A stretch of 64,000 nt of DNA from Halopseudomonas bauzanensis (GCF_900114735.1 NZ_FOUA01000001.1:384278-448277); one strand, 5' to 3'; counted from the first letter of the stretch, positions 46,458 through 56,416 are shown. Numbers and translations are program-made. Notes: generated by a model not told the origin, from the sequence alone.

Positions 46458-47981
46458 TTACTGCACTTCCACCGCCAGGCTGTCGGCGATCTTCTGCTTC
46501 CAGATCTGCGGGCCGGTGATATGCACTGACTCACCGCTGCTGTCCACCGCTACGGTGACCGGCATGTCCTGCACGTCGAACTCGTAGATCGCTTCCATGC
46601 CCAGCTCCGGGAAGGCCAGCACCTTGGCTTTCTTGACCGCCTGGGAGACCAGGTAGGCAGCGCCACCGACGGCCATCAGATACACCGCCTTGTTGTCCCT
46701 GATCGCCTCGATGGCGATGGGGCCACGCTCGGACTTGCCGATCATGCCCAGCAGACCGGTCTGCTCCAGGATCTGGCGGGTGAACTTGTCCATGCGCGTT
46801 GCGGTGGTCGGGCCAGCCGGTCCAACGACCTCATCACGTACCGGGTCTACCGGACCGACGTAGTAGATAAAGCGGCCCTTCAGATCTACCGGCAGCTCTT
46901 CGCCCTTGTTCAGCATGTCGACCATGCGCTTGTGTGCGGCATCGCGACCGGTCAGCATCTTGCCCGACAGCAGCACGGTTTCACCGGTCTTCCAGGTCTG
47001 TACTTCTTCCGGGGTCAGGGTGTCCAGATTGGCGCGGCGTACGCCGGTGCCCACTTCCCAGGTGATGTCCGGGTAGGCGTCCATGGGCGGCGGCGCGAGT
47101 TCGGCCGGACCGCTGCCGTCCAGCACGAAATGCGCATGGCGGGTGGCAGCACAGTTGGGGATCATGCACACCGGCAGGCTGGCAGCATGCGTTGGATAAT
47201 CCATGATCTTGATGTCCAGCACCGTGGTCAGGCCGCCGAGGCCCTGGGCACCGATGCCCAGCGCGTTGACCTTGTCCATGATTTCCAGGCGCAGCTCCTC
47301 GACGCGATTCTGCGGGCCACGCTTGCGCAGCTCGTGAATATCGATCGGGTCCATCAATGATTCCTTGGCCAGCACCGCAGCTTTTTCCGCAGTACCGCCA
47401 ATACCGATGCCGAGCATACCTGGCGGGCACCAGCCGGCGCCCATGGTCGGTACCGTGTTGACGACCCAATCAACGATCGAGTCGGAGGGGTTGAGCATGA
47501 CCATCTTCGACTTGTTCTCGGAGCCGCCGCCCTTGGCCGCAACATGGAATTCGACGGTATCGCCGGGTACCAGTTGATAGTGGATTACCGCCGGCGTATT
47601 GTCCTTGGTGTTGGTGCGTTTGCCCGCCGGGTCGGCGAGAATCGAGGCACGCAGCACGTTTTCCGGCAGCTGATAGGCACGCCGCACGCCTTCGTTGATC
47701 ATGTCATCGATACCCATGGTGGCACCGTCCCAACGGACGTTCATGCCCACCTTGACGAACACGGTCACGATGCCGGTGTCCTGGCAGATCGGCCGATGGC
47801 CGGTGGCGCACATGCGCGAGTTGATCAGGATCTGCGCCATGGCATCGCGCGCCGCCGGAGACTCTTCACGCTGGTAGGCTTCGTGTACGGCCTGGATGAA
47901 GTCTACGGGGTGGTAATAGGAGATGTATTGCAGCGCATCGGCAACGCTCTGGATCAGATCATCTTGCTTGATTACGGCCAT
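46458..47981 (-). CDS. Fumarate hydratase class I
   Basis: 507 residues, single-chain class I fumarase. Cysteines expected for the 4Fe-4S cluster are in P-I-C-Q-D-T-G (near 68), A-G-W-C-P-P-G-M (near 187), and P-N-C-A-A-T-R-H. The N-terminal alpha and C-terminal beta domains (V-L-L-S-G-K-M-L-T-G-R-D-A-A-H-K-R, G-P-A-G-P-T-T-A-T-R-M) are fused. It interconverts fumarate and malate. Oxygen- and iron-sensitive. In Pseudomonas this corresponds to the PA4333-like gene; naming as fumA or fumB is not certain. Confidence 0.93.
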   Translation of the reverse strand: MAVIKQDDLIQSVADALQYISYYHPVDFIQAVHEAYQREESPAARDAMAQILINSRMCATGHRPICQDTGIVTVFVKVGMNVRWDGATMGIDDMINEGVRRAYQLPENVLRASILADPAGKRTNTKDNTPAVIHYQLVPGDTVEFHVAAKGGGSENKSKMVMLNPSDSIVDWVVNTVPTMGAGWCPPGMLGIGIGGTAEKAAVLAKESLMDPIDIHELRKRGPQNRVEELRLEIMDKVNALGIGAQGLGGLTTVLDIKIMDYPTHAASLPVCMIPNCAATRHAHFVLDGSGPAELAPPPMDAYPDITWEVGTGVRRANLDTLTPEEVQTWKTGETVLLSGKMLTGRDAAHKRMVDMLNKGEELPVDLKGRFIYYVGPVDPVRDEVVGPAGPTTATRMDKFTRQILEQTGLLGMIGKSERGPIAIEAIRDNKAVYLMAVGGAAYLVSQAVKKAKVLAFPELGMEAIYEFDVQDMPVTVAVDSSGESVHITGPQIWKQKIADSLAVEVQ

Positions 47982-48235
47982 TCTCGGACAGGCTCCTCTA
48001 TAGGCTTGCTGGCCGCAGACGTGCCAATCGAGGCAGTGCGACCAGATTCACGGAATGCTTGGGCCGGGCCGACAACCCCCGGCTGAGTGAAAGCAGGCGA
48101 CAAAGTATACCCGAGCTTGCGAATCCGGGTCAGCCGTTCAGCTGATAGCTTTGCGCTATAACAGGAGCAAGCCCTAGGCAAACGATGCGGGGGCCGCTAA
48201 AGTGATATCAGTAAGCCACCATACAAGAAGACGCA

Positions 48236-49363
48236 ATGATTGAAAGGGAATTTGACCGTCAGGCCCGGGACCAGGCGCTCCGCCTGCAGCGCTTCTTTCT
48301 GGCCCAGTGGGTTTATGGCATCACCTATGTCGTGATCGCAGTGACCTGGGCCACCGGTGCCTATATTGGCAGTCTGGGCATGGCCCTGAGTCATTATGGA
48401 TTCGGCGTAGCTACCCAGGCGGTCTTCTTCGTCATGTTCCGCACAAACTTCAACCTGCGCTTCAAGGACCCCAGCCTGACCAGTCCGCAGATCATCGTCG
48501 CCTTGCTGCTGCAGACCTACCTGCTGGCGATGGTCGGTCCGATCCGCGGCATCATATTGGCCGCTTATTGCCTGATCCTGCTGTTCGGCGTGTTTCAGCT
48601 GTCACGCATTGCCTATCTGGCCCACGCGGCGTTCGCCCTGGCCTGCTATGGCGGCCTGATCATTCTCAACCAGCAGTTGGATATCTATCCGCAGACGCTG
48701 TCCATTGCTCTGCTCGAATGGTTCGTGCTGGCCTGCTTCATGTTGTGGCTGACCATTCTCGGTAGTTACATCCGGGAGCTGGGCGAGCGTTTGCAGCGCC
48801 GCCACAGCACCCTGCAGCAACACCAGCAATCGCTGCGCAGCATGATGGACGAACTACAGAACCTGGCGACCACCGACGTGCTCACCGGCCTGCCCAACCG
48901 CCGGCATTTTCTTGACGAGGCGCAGCGCCGCATGACGTTGCAGCGCGACGGCCAGACGCTCGGGCTGGCATTGATCGATCTGGATCATTTCAAGCGTATC
49001 AATGATCTGTATGGCCACTCAGCCGGGGATGAGGTGCTTCAGGGCTTTGCCCGGATCGCCCGGGCCAATCTGCGGGGCGAAGATATGGTGGCACGTTTTG
49101 GTGGCGAGGAGTTCGTACTGCTGTTGAGCAACTGCGATCTGTCGTCCCTGCAGCATTGCGTGGAGCGCATCCGTCTGAACCTGGCGCGCACCTCTTTTCC
49201 TTCCCTGCCTGATGAAGTGTATTGCACCTTGTCTGCCGGGCTCTGCCTGATTCAACCTGAAGACAGTCTCGAACTGCGGATCAGCCAGGCCGACGAAGCA
49301 CTCTATCGGGCCAAAGCCGGCGGTCGCAACTGCTCACAGACGCACCAGGACGCCTATGCCTGA
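48236..49363 (+). CDS. Membrane diguanylate cyclase (GGDEF)
   Basis: 375 residues: six predicted transmembrane helices (residues ~20-180), a coiled linker, and a GGDEF domain with D-V-L-T-G-L-P-N-R near 218 and an intact G-G-E-E-F near 287. The product-inhibition site R-x-x-D (R-G-E-D) lies five residues before it. It should make cyclic di-GMP. It sits next to the fumarase gene, as SadC does in P. aeruginosa, and may be a SadC relative; SadC is longer, so the symbol is left open. Confidence 0.9.
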   Translation: MIEREFDRQARDQALRLQRFFLAQWVYGITYVVIAVTWATGAYIGSLGMALSHYGFGVATQAVFFVMFRTNFNLRFKDPSLTSPQIIVALLLQTYLLAMVGPIRGIILAAYCLILLFGVFQLSRIAYLAHAAFALACYGGLIILNQQLDIYPQTLSIALLEWFVLACFMLWLTILGSYIRELGERLQRRHSTLQQHQQSLRSMMDELQNLATTDVLTGLPNRRHFLDEAQRRMTLQRDGQTLGLALIDLDHFKRINDLYGHSAGDEVLQGFARIARANLRGEDMVARFGGEEFVLLLSNCDLSSLQHCVERIRLNLARTSFPSLPDEVYCTLSAGLCLIQPEDSLELRISQADEALYRAKAGGRNCSQTHQDAYA

Positions 49364-49374
49364 CGCCCACCGAT

Positions 49375-50532
49375 TTAGCGCCTGACATCCAGCCCGGATG
49401 CCACCGCGCGGTTGATAGTGCCCCACAGCCGGATCTTCAATCGGTGATACCACGGCAGCGCCTGCCAGTCGGCCAGGGTCCACTCTCGCGATTCGGCGAA
49501 ATCGACGGCGAAGCTTTCTTCCACCGCTCGAGTCATGCCGCTGTCGACGATGTTCTGGTTGGCTTCCAGGTTCCAGTGCAGCGTCCAGTGATCAAAGTTC
49601 GACGAACCCAGGCTGACCCAATCGTCCACCAACACGGTCTTGAGATGCAGAAACCGCGGCTGATATTCAAAGATGCGGATACCCGCAGCCAACAGCCGCT
49701 TGTAATAACGCTGGCCGGCGTAGCGCACCGCCGGGTGGTCAGTGACTTCGCCGCACAACAGCAAACGCACATCCACGCCCCGTCGGGCAGCGTCCATCAA
49801 GGCCCGGCGAATACGCCGGGTCGGCGCGAAATACGGAGTGGCCAGCCATACCTGCCGCTGCGCCCGGGCGATACTGGCCAGCAGCGCCTGCACCAGCTCT
49901 CGGTGGGTGCGGCCGTCGGTCAGCGACACCCGCGCCCACCCCTGCCCTGTCGGCGGGTGCGGCGGCAGGCGTACACGGCGCAGGCGCGCCGGTTGCCGAC
50001 CACTGCGCCGTTCGGTTGCCAACCATTGCTGTTCGAATACCTCCAGCCAGTCGGCCACCACCGGGCCGCCTACCTCCAGCATCTGCTCATGCCAGAGACA
50101 GCGCCCTCCAGGATCGGGAATGCAGAACTCATCGGTAAAGCCGGCGCCACCAATGAACACGATGCGCTGGTCGACGATGAGCAACTTGCGATGATCACGG
50201 TGCAAATTGGATCGACCACCCAGCAGGTTGAGCGGGTTATAGAAACGCAACTCCACCCCACCCTGAATCAGCCGTTCGCGATCGGCTTCCGCCAACTCGC
50301 GGCTGCCGAGACTGTCGAAGCGGCAGCGGACCCGCACACCACGCGCCGCCGCCCGTACCAGTATTTCAGTCACCTTATCGGTACTGTGACCGGATTCCAC
50401 AAGGTAGAGCTGAATATCGATACTGGTGCGCGCCTGCTCCATGGCCTGCAACATCTTCGGAAAGAAGCAGTCCCCATCCATCATGAGTTCGAAGGTATTG
50501 CCTTCACGCCAGGGATAGATCGGGTTCGCCAT
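49375..50532 (-). CDS. Phospholipase D-family cardiolipin synthase (ClsB-like)
   Basis: 385 residues with two HKD motifs: H-R-K-L-L-I-V-D near residue 115 and H-L-K-T-V-L-V-D-D near 297, followed by G-S-S-N-F-D. No N-terminal membrane helices, which is the ClsB layout. The likely reaction is cardiolipin formation from phosphatidylglycerol and a second phospholipid. It is followed on the same strand by the metallo-hydrolase gene, and the OlsBA lipid genes lie nearby. Confidence 0.87.
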   Translation of the reverse strand: MANPIYPWREGNTFELMMDGDCFFPKMLQAMEQARTSIDIQLYLVESGHSTDKVTEILVRAAARGVRVRCRFDSLGSRELAEADRERLIQGGVELRFYNPLNLLGGRSNLHRDHRKLLIVDQRIVFIGGAGFTDEFCIPDPGGRCLWHEQMLEVGGPVVADWLEVFEQQWLATERRSGRQPARLRRVRLPPHPPTGQGWARVSLTDGRTHRELVQALLASIARAQRQVWLATPYFAPTRRIRRALMDAARRGVDVRLLLCGEVTDHPAVRYAGQRYYKRLLAAGIRIFEYQPRFLHLKTVLVDDWVSLGSSNFDHWTLHWNLEANQNIVDSGMTRAVEESFAVDFAESREWTLADWQALPWYHRLKIRLWGTINRAVASGLDVRR

Positions 50533-50542
50533 GCGTCAGGTC

Positions 50543-51325
50543 TCAGGGTATCTGGTAGTCGTCCTGTTCCATCAGATCCATGCCACATTCAAGCTGGCTG
50601 ATCCAATCGAGAAACTCCCTGATCATAGCAGCCCCGATAAACGGCCGACCATGTTGCGGCACGATCATCTGCGGCTGCAGTCGCAGGATCATGTTGGCCC
50701 AGAGCCGACAAGCCTTGTTGCCGGCCATGTAACGCCGATGGAAGCTTTCCATGGTGGGAATGTGGGCGGTGAAATCGCTGACCGGCTCCGCGTCATCCAC
50801 CAGCGATGCGCCCATGTCGCCGGAAAACAGGATGCCACTGACCGGGTCATAGAACTGCAGGTTACCCACCGAATGCAGAAAGTGCGCGGGCAGCGCCTTG
50901 ATCACACATTGGCCCAGGGGAATATTCTGCCCCCGGTCGGGCACTGCGATCATGCGTTCCGTGGTACTCATGCCCGACGCTTTAGCCAAAAAGGCCGCGG
51001 ACAGGTGCGGCAGAAAGCGTGCCCACAATTTGGAACAGACGACCTTGCAGCCGGTATGGAGAAACCACTTGTCCAACGAAGCGATAATGTCCGGGTCCTG
51101 GTGCGAGGCGAACACGTAAGTCAGGTCGCGCACCACGATATGCCGGCTCAGCGCCAGGGACAGTGGCATATAGGTCAGGTCACCGCCCGGATCGAGCAAT
51201 GCATGCTGATCATGATCGATGATCAGGAACTGGTTGGACTGCACGCCATCGCCGGTCACCAATTGATCGAAACACAGCACCTTGTGTACGCCGTTATCGA
51301 ACAGCACCCTGGGGGTACTCGACAT
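50543..51325 (-). CDS. MBL-fold metallo-hydrolase, ODP (di-iron oxygen-binding) type
   Basis: About 260 residues. The metallo-beta-lactamase di-metal motif reads S-H-Q-D-P-D near residue 88, with A-H-F-L-H (near 165), S-G-D-M-G (near 187) and P-Q-H-G (near 238), as in flavodiiron-like ODP proteins that bind O2 at a di-iron centre. No flavodoxin domain follows. AAGGAG precedes the ATG at 51325. It lies 10 bases from the ClsB-like gene. Its role in O2 or redox sensing is inference. Confidence 0.75.
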   Translation of the reverse strand: MSSTPRVLFDNGVHKVLCFDQLVTGDGVQSNQFLIIDHDQHALLDPGGDLTYMPLSLALSRHIVVRDLTYVFASHQDPDIIASLDKWFLHTGCKVVCSKLWARFLPHLSAAFLAKASGMSTTERMIAVPDRGQNIPLGQCVIKALPAHFLHSVGNLQFYDPVSGILFSGDMGASLVDDAEPVSDFTAHIPTMESFHRRYMAGNKACRLWANMILRLQPQMIVPQHGRPFIGAAMIREFLDWISQLECGMDLMEQDDYQIP

Positions 51326-51501
51326 TTCAACTCCTTGTCTTGAATCTTGCGGGCCGTCTTTATAGGCGACGCGCGCCAGCCTCGTGCTGATCTGGATCAA
51401 ACTCCCTGCAGTGTCACCCAACCGACATCAACCAGTCACTTTCGTGACATGGCTATTGATCAGCATGGTGGCACGAAATGGATGCTGCGCTGGAGGTAAC
51501 G

Positions 51502-52257
51502 ATGATGGGTATGGCACAGGCAACAGATCAGATCAATCAGACCCCATTGGTAGTCGAGCTGACCACCGAGCCCGCCGCGATCAGGGAGGCGCAGGCGCTA
51601 CGCTACGCCATCTTCAGCGAGGAATGTGGCGCCAGACTGGAGAGCTCGGTGCCCGGGCTGGATCATGATGCCTTTGACAGTCACTGCGAGCACCTGCTGG
51701 TGCGCGAGCGCAGCAGCGGCCAGGTGGTGGCCACTACCCGCTTGCTTGACAGCCACGGCGCCTCCCGGGCCGGCGGTTTCTACAGCGAGGGTGAGTTTCA
51801 CCTGGTGGGGCTGGAGTACCTGCGCGGGCCGATCCTGGAAATCGGTCGCACCTGCGTGCATGCCGACTACCGTAACGGCAGCACCATCGCCGTGCTCTGG
51901 TCGGGCCTGGCGCAGCTGATGAATGAGCGCAATTACAGCTTCCTGATGGGCTGCGCCAGCATCGGCATGGGCGATGGCGGCATTCAGGCCCATGCCATCA
52001 TGCAACGGCTGCGGGAACGTCATCTCAGCCGAGAATGGCTGAATGCCGTACCCCGCCTGCCGCTGGCCGAACAGCACCTGCCCGCCAACGTCACCGCGCA
52101 GCTGCCACCGCTGCTCAAGGCCTATATGCGCCTGGGCGCGAAAATCTGCGGCGAGCCCTGCTGGGACCCGGCATTCAATGTCGCCGACCTGTTCATTCTG
52201 TTGCAACGCGAGCAGCTGTGCCCGCGCTACGCCCGGCATTTCAAGGCGGTCAGTTGA
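51502..52257 (+). CDS. olsB: Ornithine lipid synthesis N-acyltransferase OlsB
   Basis: About 251 residues of the GNAT-like OlsB/N-acyl amino acid synthase family: L-R-Y-x-I-F near residue 35, D-x-F-D-x-H-C-x-H-L, A-T-T-R-L-L, and E-I-G-R-T-C-V-H-x-D-Y-R-N-G (near 114). It adds 3-hydroxyacyl from ACP to ornithine, giving lyso-ornithine lipid. The ATG at 51502 follows GGAGG. Overlaps olsA at TGATG. Confidence 0.9.
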   Translation: MMGMAQATDQINQTPLVVELTTEPAAIREAQALRYAIFSEECGARLESSVPGLDHDAFDSHCEHLLVRERSSGQVVATTRLLDSHGASRAGGFYSEGEFHLVGLEYLRGPILEIGRTCVHADYRNGSTIAVLWSGLAQLMNERNYSFLMGCASIGMGDGGIQAHAIMQRLRERHLSREWLNAVPRLPLAEQHLPANVTAQLPPLLKAYMRLGAKICGEPCWDPAFNVADLFILLQREQLCPRYARHFKAVS

Positions 52258-53036
52258 TGGCAACCTGGCGCCGCCTGTGGCGAGCACCGCTGATAGCGCT
52301 GTGGGTGCTGCTCGGTATGCTGCTGACAGCCCTGTTGCAGCTGTTGCCCGGCCGCTGGCGGGAACCACCACGCCAGGCTATTACCCGCTGGTGGATGCGC
52401 TGTCTGCTCCGCCTGTTGCCGCTGCATATTCGCTACCACGGGCAACCGGCGGCTGGCACGGCGCTATGGGTCGGCAATCATGTGTCCTGGGTGGATATCA
52501 TTCTGCTCGGCGCCCGGGCGCCGGTTCGTTTCCTGGCCAAAGCCGAGGTGCGCCAATGGCCGCTGCTGGGATGGCTGGCAGACCGGGCGGGTACGGTCTT
52601 CATCCATCGCGGCCAGGCCGCCAGTCTCAATCAGCGCCTGGGCGATGTCCTGCAGCGGGGCCACAACCTGATGATTTTCGCCGAAGGCACTACCACGGCG
52701 GGTGACCGGGTGCGCACCTTCCATGGTCGCCTGTTCGGTTGTGCCATCGAACAACACCTGCCCATCCAGCCGGTTGCCCTCGCTTACCGCAATCATGGGC
52801 AACGGGACACTATCGCCCCCTTCATTGATGATGACGAATTCTCCCGCCATCTGTGGCGTTTGCTGGGCGCAGCGCGTATCGACGTCGATGTGCACTTCCT
52901 GCCTTTGATCGACAGTCACACCCTGGGCCGCAACGAGCTCGCCCGCAGCGCCCGCCAGGCAGTGATTCAGGCGCTGGGGCTGGAAGAGGACAGTAGCAAC
53001 TGCCAATCGGTCGACTCGCTGAGAGCCGCCGCCTGA
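52257..53036 (+). CDS. olsA: Lyso-ornithine lipid O-acyltransferase OlsA
   Basis: 259 residues, PlsC family. One N-terminal membrane segment (residues ~10-32), acyltransferase motif N-H-V-S-W-V-D (H-x4-D, near 72), and F-A-E-G-T-T-T (near 141). It esterifies the lyso-lipid made by OlsB, giving membrane ornithine lipids, often induced by phosphate limitation. No Pho box is recognised upstream. Its last 70 bases overlap the acpH gene on the other strand. Confidence 0.9.
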   Translation: MATWRRLWRAPLIALWVLLGMLLTALLQLLPGRWREPPRQAITRWWMRCLLRLLPLHIRYHGQPAAGTALWVGNHVSWVDIILLGARAPVRFLAKAEVRQWPLLGWLADRAGTVFIHRGQAASLNQRLGDVLQRGHNLMIFAEGTTTAGDRVRTFHGRLFGCAIEQHLPIQPVALAYRNHGQRDTIAPFIDDDEFSRHLWRLLGAARIDVDVHFLPLIDSHTLGRNELARSARQAVIQALGLEEDSSNCQSVDSLRAAA

Positions 53037-53608
53037 GCGTCGGCAAAGGCAATCACCTCGGGCATGAACTCCAGAAAGTCAGCCTCGAAATCCGAGTAAT
53101 CCCGCTCCAGTTCGCTGACCGCCCCTGGCAGGCGGTTTTCCGGGCGCAGGCGCCGGGCCATGTTGTCCAATGCCTGGTGCAGATTCTGCAGCTCCGCATA
53201 ACTGCCCAGCCAGTCCTGCTCGGCCATGCGCACCAGCACAATCCGTGCCCGCTCCGGCATCAGCGCCTGCTGGGCCAGCACCGCCTGCTGGTACATGCGG
53301 GCGGTGAACATGGCCAGGGACTGGTCGGCAAATTGCGCCCAATGGCGGGCCAGCAGATGGTCATAGAACATGTCGACCATGATGCCGGCGTAGCGGCGCC
53401 GCTCACCACTGACCCGCGCCTTGCTGCGCAGCACCAGCGGATGGCGATCGGTGAAAGCATCGATGCGCCGATGCAACCAGATGCCCTGGCGCACCCGGTC
53501 CGGCAGGGTCATGGCAGCCACCGGCCCCTTGACGAAATCACCCAGCAACCCACCCAGCGCCTGTTGCGGATCGTCCGGTCCCAGGCGCAGATGAGCCAGG
53601 AAGTTCAT
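52967..53608 (-). CDS. acpH: ACP phosphodiesterase
   Basis: 213 residues. DUF479/AcpH pattern: M-N-F-L-A-H-L-x-L, G-N/G-L-L-G-D-F-V-K-G, R-R-I-D-A-F-T-D-R-H-P, and M-V-D-M-F-Y-D-H-L-L-A. It removes the 4'-phosphopantetheine group from acyl carrier protein. The HD-like metal residues are visible (H-R-R-I-D, D-M-F-Y-D-H). Its stop is inside the olsA gene, and its start touches the next gene's stop. Confidence 0.9.
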   Translation of the reverse strand: MNFLAHLRLGPDDPQQALGGLLGDFVKGPVAAMTLPDRVRQGIWLHRRIDAFTDRHPLVLRSKARVSGERRRYAGIMVDMFYDHLLARHWAQFADQSLAMFTARMYQQAVLAQQALMPERARIVLVRMAEQDWLGSYAELQNLHQALDNMARRLRPENRLPGAVSELERDYSDFEADFLEFMPEVIAFADAQAAALSESTDWQLLLSSSSPSA

Positions 53609-54546
53609 CAGCGCTGCCCCAACTGCTGCTGCAGATTACCGAGCTGGTTGCGCAATGTGGAAATGGTGCGATTGGTCTGCAGGCGGAAGCTGTCGATCGC
53701 CCGCAGTGACTCTTCGGTGCTGGCCAGCCGCTCCTCGATTTCACTGCGCAGCACCAGCATCTCCTGCTCGACATTGGCCCCGGATGATGCTTGCAGCAAT
53801 GCCTCCAGTTCGCCGCGCTGACGGGCCAGTTCGCTATCCTGCTCCGCCAACCGGCGCTCCAGCTGGGCCAATGCCTGCAGTTGCTCGCTGGCCTGCTGCA
53901 GATCGCTGCGCAGGGCGGCCTGCGCCGTATTGGCCGATTCGGTCTGCTGGGCCAACTCGGTCAATGCCTGCTGCTGTTGTTCAAGCTGCTCACCGAGCAT
54001 GCTGGCCAGCCCGTCGAGCGCCGTCATCTGTTCCACTCGGGCCGCATCGGCCTGTTGCAAAGCCTGCATCCTCCGTTGTTGCTGCTGCAAGCTGTCTTGC
54101 TGGCTCTGCAGTTCGTCCTGCTGAGTCTGCTGGGTCGCCGTCAGTTGCTCCACCCGCTGCTCCAGCTTGTTGAGTTGCTGTACCAGGTTCTGCTCATTCT
54201 GGCTCAGGCTGGATTCGGTCGCGACCACCTTGCCGCTGATATCCTGCAGTCGGCCCGCCGCTTCCTCACTGATCCGCGCAAAGCTTTCCTGGGTCGCCAC
54301 CAGTTGCCGCTGCAGACGGCTCTGCTGCTGGTGACTCCAATAACCCAGCCCGACCAGAGCAATCAACAGACTCAGACATACCGCCCAGAGCGCGCCATTG
54401 CGCTGGCGACGGGGCGGTGGTTCGCGCACCGCCCGTACCACTGGCGGCTCCGCTGGGTTGCCGCGGCGCGCGCCCGGTTGCGCGGTTACCCGATCCTCAT
54501 CGGTTGCGCGAATTCCCGGGACGTCCCGGATATCATCATCACCCAT
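53608..54546 (-). CDS. Membrane-anchored coiled-coil protein
   Basis: About 312 residues: a short acidic N-terminus (M-G-D-D-D-I-R-D-V-P-G), a Pro/Arg-rich stretch, one transmembrane helix (residues ~53-72), and a long Gln/Leu-rich coiled coil to the end. Similar proteins in Pseudomonas are uncharacterised. The ATG at 54546 has AGGGG upstream; an in-frame start at 54633 would add 29 residues. It touches acpH by one base. Function unknown. Confidence 0.7.
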   Translation of the reverse strand: MGDDDIRDVPGIRATDEDRVTAQPGARRGNPAEPPVVRAVREPPPRRQRNGALWAVCLSLLIALVGLGYWSHQQQSRLQRQLVATQESFARISEEAAGRLQDISGKVVATESSLSQNEQNLVQQLNKLEQRVEQLTATQQTQQDELQSQQDSLQQQQRRMQALQQADAARVEQMTALDGLASMLGEQLEQQQQALTELAQQTESANTAQAALRSDLQQASEQLQALAQLERRLAEQDSELARQRGELEALLQASSGANVEQEMLVLRSEIEERLASTEESLRAIDSFRLQTNRTISTLRNQLGNLQQQLGQR

Positions 54547-54686
54547 AAAATCCCCTGTTGCCCTCAACCCGCTCTGGACTCTGTCGCTTTCGGAGGCACC
54601 GAGTTCCTCTCCGGCCTTGGCATTTTTCACCACTGCCTATTCTGCGCGCTGTGGAACGGCCTGACCACCCGTGCCCGCCTCTGGGG

Positions 54687-55562
54687 TCAGTGCAGCACCG
54701 TGCGTGCCAACTGGTGGGTCAAGGCCTCCAGCAATCGTCCGCCGTTGCGCCAATAATGCCAGTACAGCGGTACCTCCACCTGATTGCCGGGCAGGAGCTC
54801 CTGCAGCCTGCCGGCGGCCAACTCGGAGCGGATTTGCAAGGCCGGTACCAGGCCCCACCCCAATCCCGAGTCGATCAGCCGCACGAACCCCTCCGACGAG
54901 GGGCATAAATGATGCGGAAACCGCTCGGTAAATCCGCAGCCGGCCAGAAACCGATGCTGCAACTGGTCATCGGGACCGAAGACAATTGCCGGGGCCCGAC
55001 GCAGCGCCGCTGGAGTGATGCCTTCAGCAAAGTGCCGCGCCATGAAGGCGGGACTGGCCACCGCCAGATAGCGCATACTGCCCAACGATAAGGAACGCGC
55101 GCCCGCCACCGGTTGCTCCGTTGCGCAGACACAACCGGCCACCTCACCGGCGCGCATGCGGCGCAGTCCTACATCCTGATCATCTACCAGCAATTCCAGC
55201 AGCAGATTCTGCGCTTCGCACAGATCGGCCACCGCATCGGCCCACCAGGTTGCCAGACTGTCCGCATTCAGTGCTATACGCAATCGCGGGGCGGCATCAG
55301 TTTCGCTATCCATGGGCACATCCCGCTGCAGATCACGCTCGAGCAAGCGCACCTGCTGCACATGGTTGAGCAGTTTCCTGCCGGTCTCGGTCGGCGCTGG
55401 CGGCACAGCCCGCAGCAGAACCGGCGCCCCTACCCGTGATTCCAGCAGTTTAATGCGTTGGGATACCGCCGATTGGGACAGCCCCAACGCCCGCGCGGCC
55501 CGCTCGAAGCCACCCTCCTCCACCACGGCGGCCAGCGCTTGCAACAGCTTGTAATCGAGCAT
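54687..55562 (-). CDS. argP: LysR-family regulator ArgP
   Basis: 291 residues. N-terminal winged helix (residues ~3-60: F-E-R-A-A-R-A-L-G-L-S-Q-S-A-V-S-Q-R-I-K) and LysR substrate-binding domain. Divergent from the argO exporter gene, 91 bases apart, matches the ArgP-ArgO arrangement in which ArgP senses arginine and lysine and activates export. The A/T-rich gap has no obvious perfect T-N11-A palindrome. Confidence 0.88.
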   Translation of the reverse strand: MLDYKLLQALAAVVEEGGFERAARALGLSQSAVSQRIKLLESRVGAPVLLRAVPPAPTETGRKLLNHVQQVRLLERDLQRDVPMDSETDAAPRLRIALNADSLATWWADAVADLCEAQNLLLELLVDDQDVGLRRMRAGEVAGCVCATEQPVAGARSLSLGSMRYLAVASPAFMARHFAEGITPAALRRAPAIVFGPDDQLQHRFLAGCGFTERFPHHLCPSSEGFVRLIDSGLGWGLVPALQIRSELAAGRLQELLPGNQVEVPLYWHYWRNGGRLLEALTHQLARTVLH

Positions 55563-55653
55563 GAGTAATTTTTATATCCCATCAGCAATATTTGTTTCTC
55601 TTATATTAGATCACCCATCAGACTGCCAGCCTTTCTTCTTGGCGGAGCCAGAC

Positions 55654-56265
55654 ATGCAGGGTATGGGCAGCTATATGAACGGTTTTCTGGTGGCCGCAGG
55701 GTTGATCATGGCCATCGGCGCGCAGAATGCCTTCGTTCTGGCCCAGGGGTTGCGGCGGGAGCATCACCTGAGCGCAGCGGTGGTGTGTATGACCTGTGAT
55801 GCATTGCTGGTGACCGCCGGCACCTTTGGCCTGGCATCGTTGCTGCAAAGGCATCCGCTGGCGATGGAAATCACACGCTGGGGTGGCATCCTGTTTCTGG
55901 TCGGATATGCGCTGTTGGCCTTGCGCCGTGCCCTCGGCAGTCAGAGCCTGGTCGGCATGGACCCTGACCGGCCACGACGCTCGCGTCAGGCGGTGCTGAT
56001 GACCACGCTCGCGGTGACGCTGCTCAATCCCCATGTCTATCTCGACACCCTGGTATTGATCGGCTCGGTCGGCGCCCAGCAAGACCTGCCGGCGTTGTTC
56101 GCACTGGGCGCCGCCAGCGCATCCGTGGTGTGGTTCTTCAGTCTGGCGCTCGGGGCGGCCAGGCTGGCGCCCTGGTTGCAACGCCCACTGACCTGGCGGC
56201 TGATCGATATCGGTGTCGCGGCCATGATGCTCAGAGTGGCCTGGTCACTGGTGTGGCCCGCTTGA
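55654..56265 (+). CDS. argO: LysE/ArgO amino-acid exporter
   Basis: 203 residues, about six helices. Family motif G-L-I-M-A-I-G-A-Q-N-A-F-V-L-x-Q-G near residue 14, and L-N-P-H-V-Y-L-D-T (near 124). It exports arginine or lysine. The ATG at 55654 has GGAG six bases upstream; an earlier in-frame ATG at 55561 overlaps the argP start and gives a non-membrane leader. Confidence 0.9.
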   Translation: MQGMGSYMNGFLVAAGLIMAIGAQNAFVLAQGLRREHHLSAAVVCMTCDALLVTAGTFGLASLLQRHPLAMEITRWGGILFLVGYALLALRRALGSQSLVGMDPDRPRRSRQAVLMTTLAVTLLNPHVYLDTLVLIGSVGAQQDLPALFALGAASASVVWFFSLALGAARLAPWLQRPLTWRLIDIGVAAMMLRVAWSLVWPA

Positions 56266-56416
56266 GGCTTGCGGCATGGCTAGCCCGGGAACAGAATGCT
56301 ATGATCTTGGCTGTTATAAACAGGGGCGGCGCCTGTGATTGACTGGCGTGAGGAGACCCCGGCCAGGCTTGCGCAATACCGAACCGACCCCGATAACCTG
56401 AAGATGGAGAGAGACC

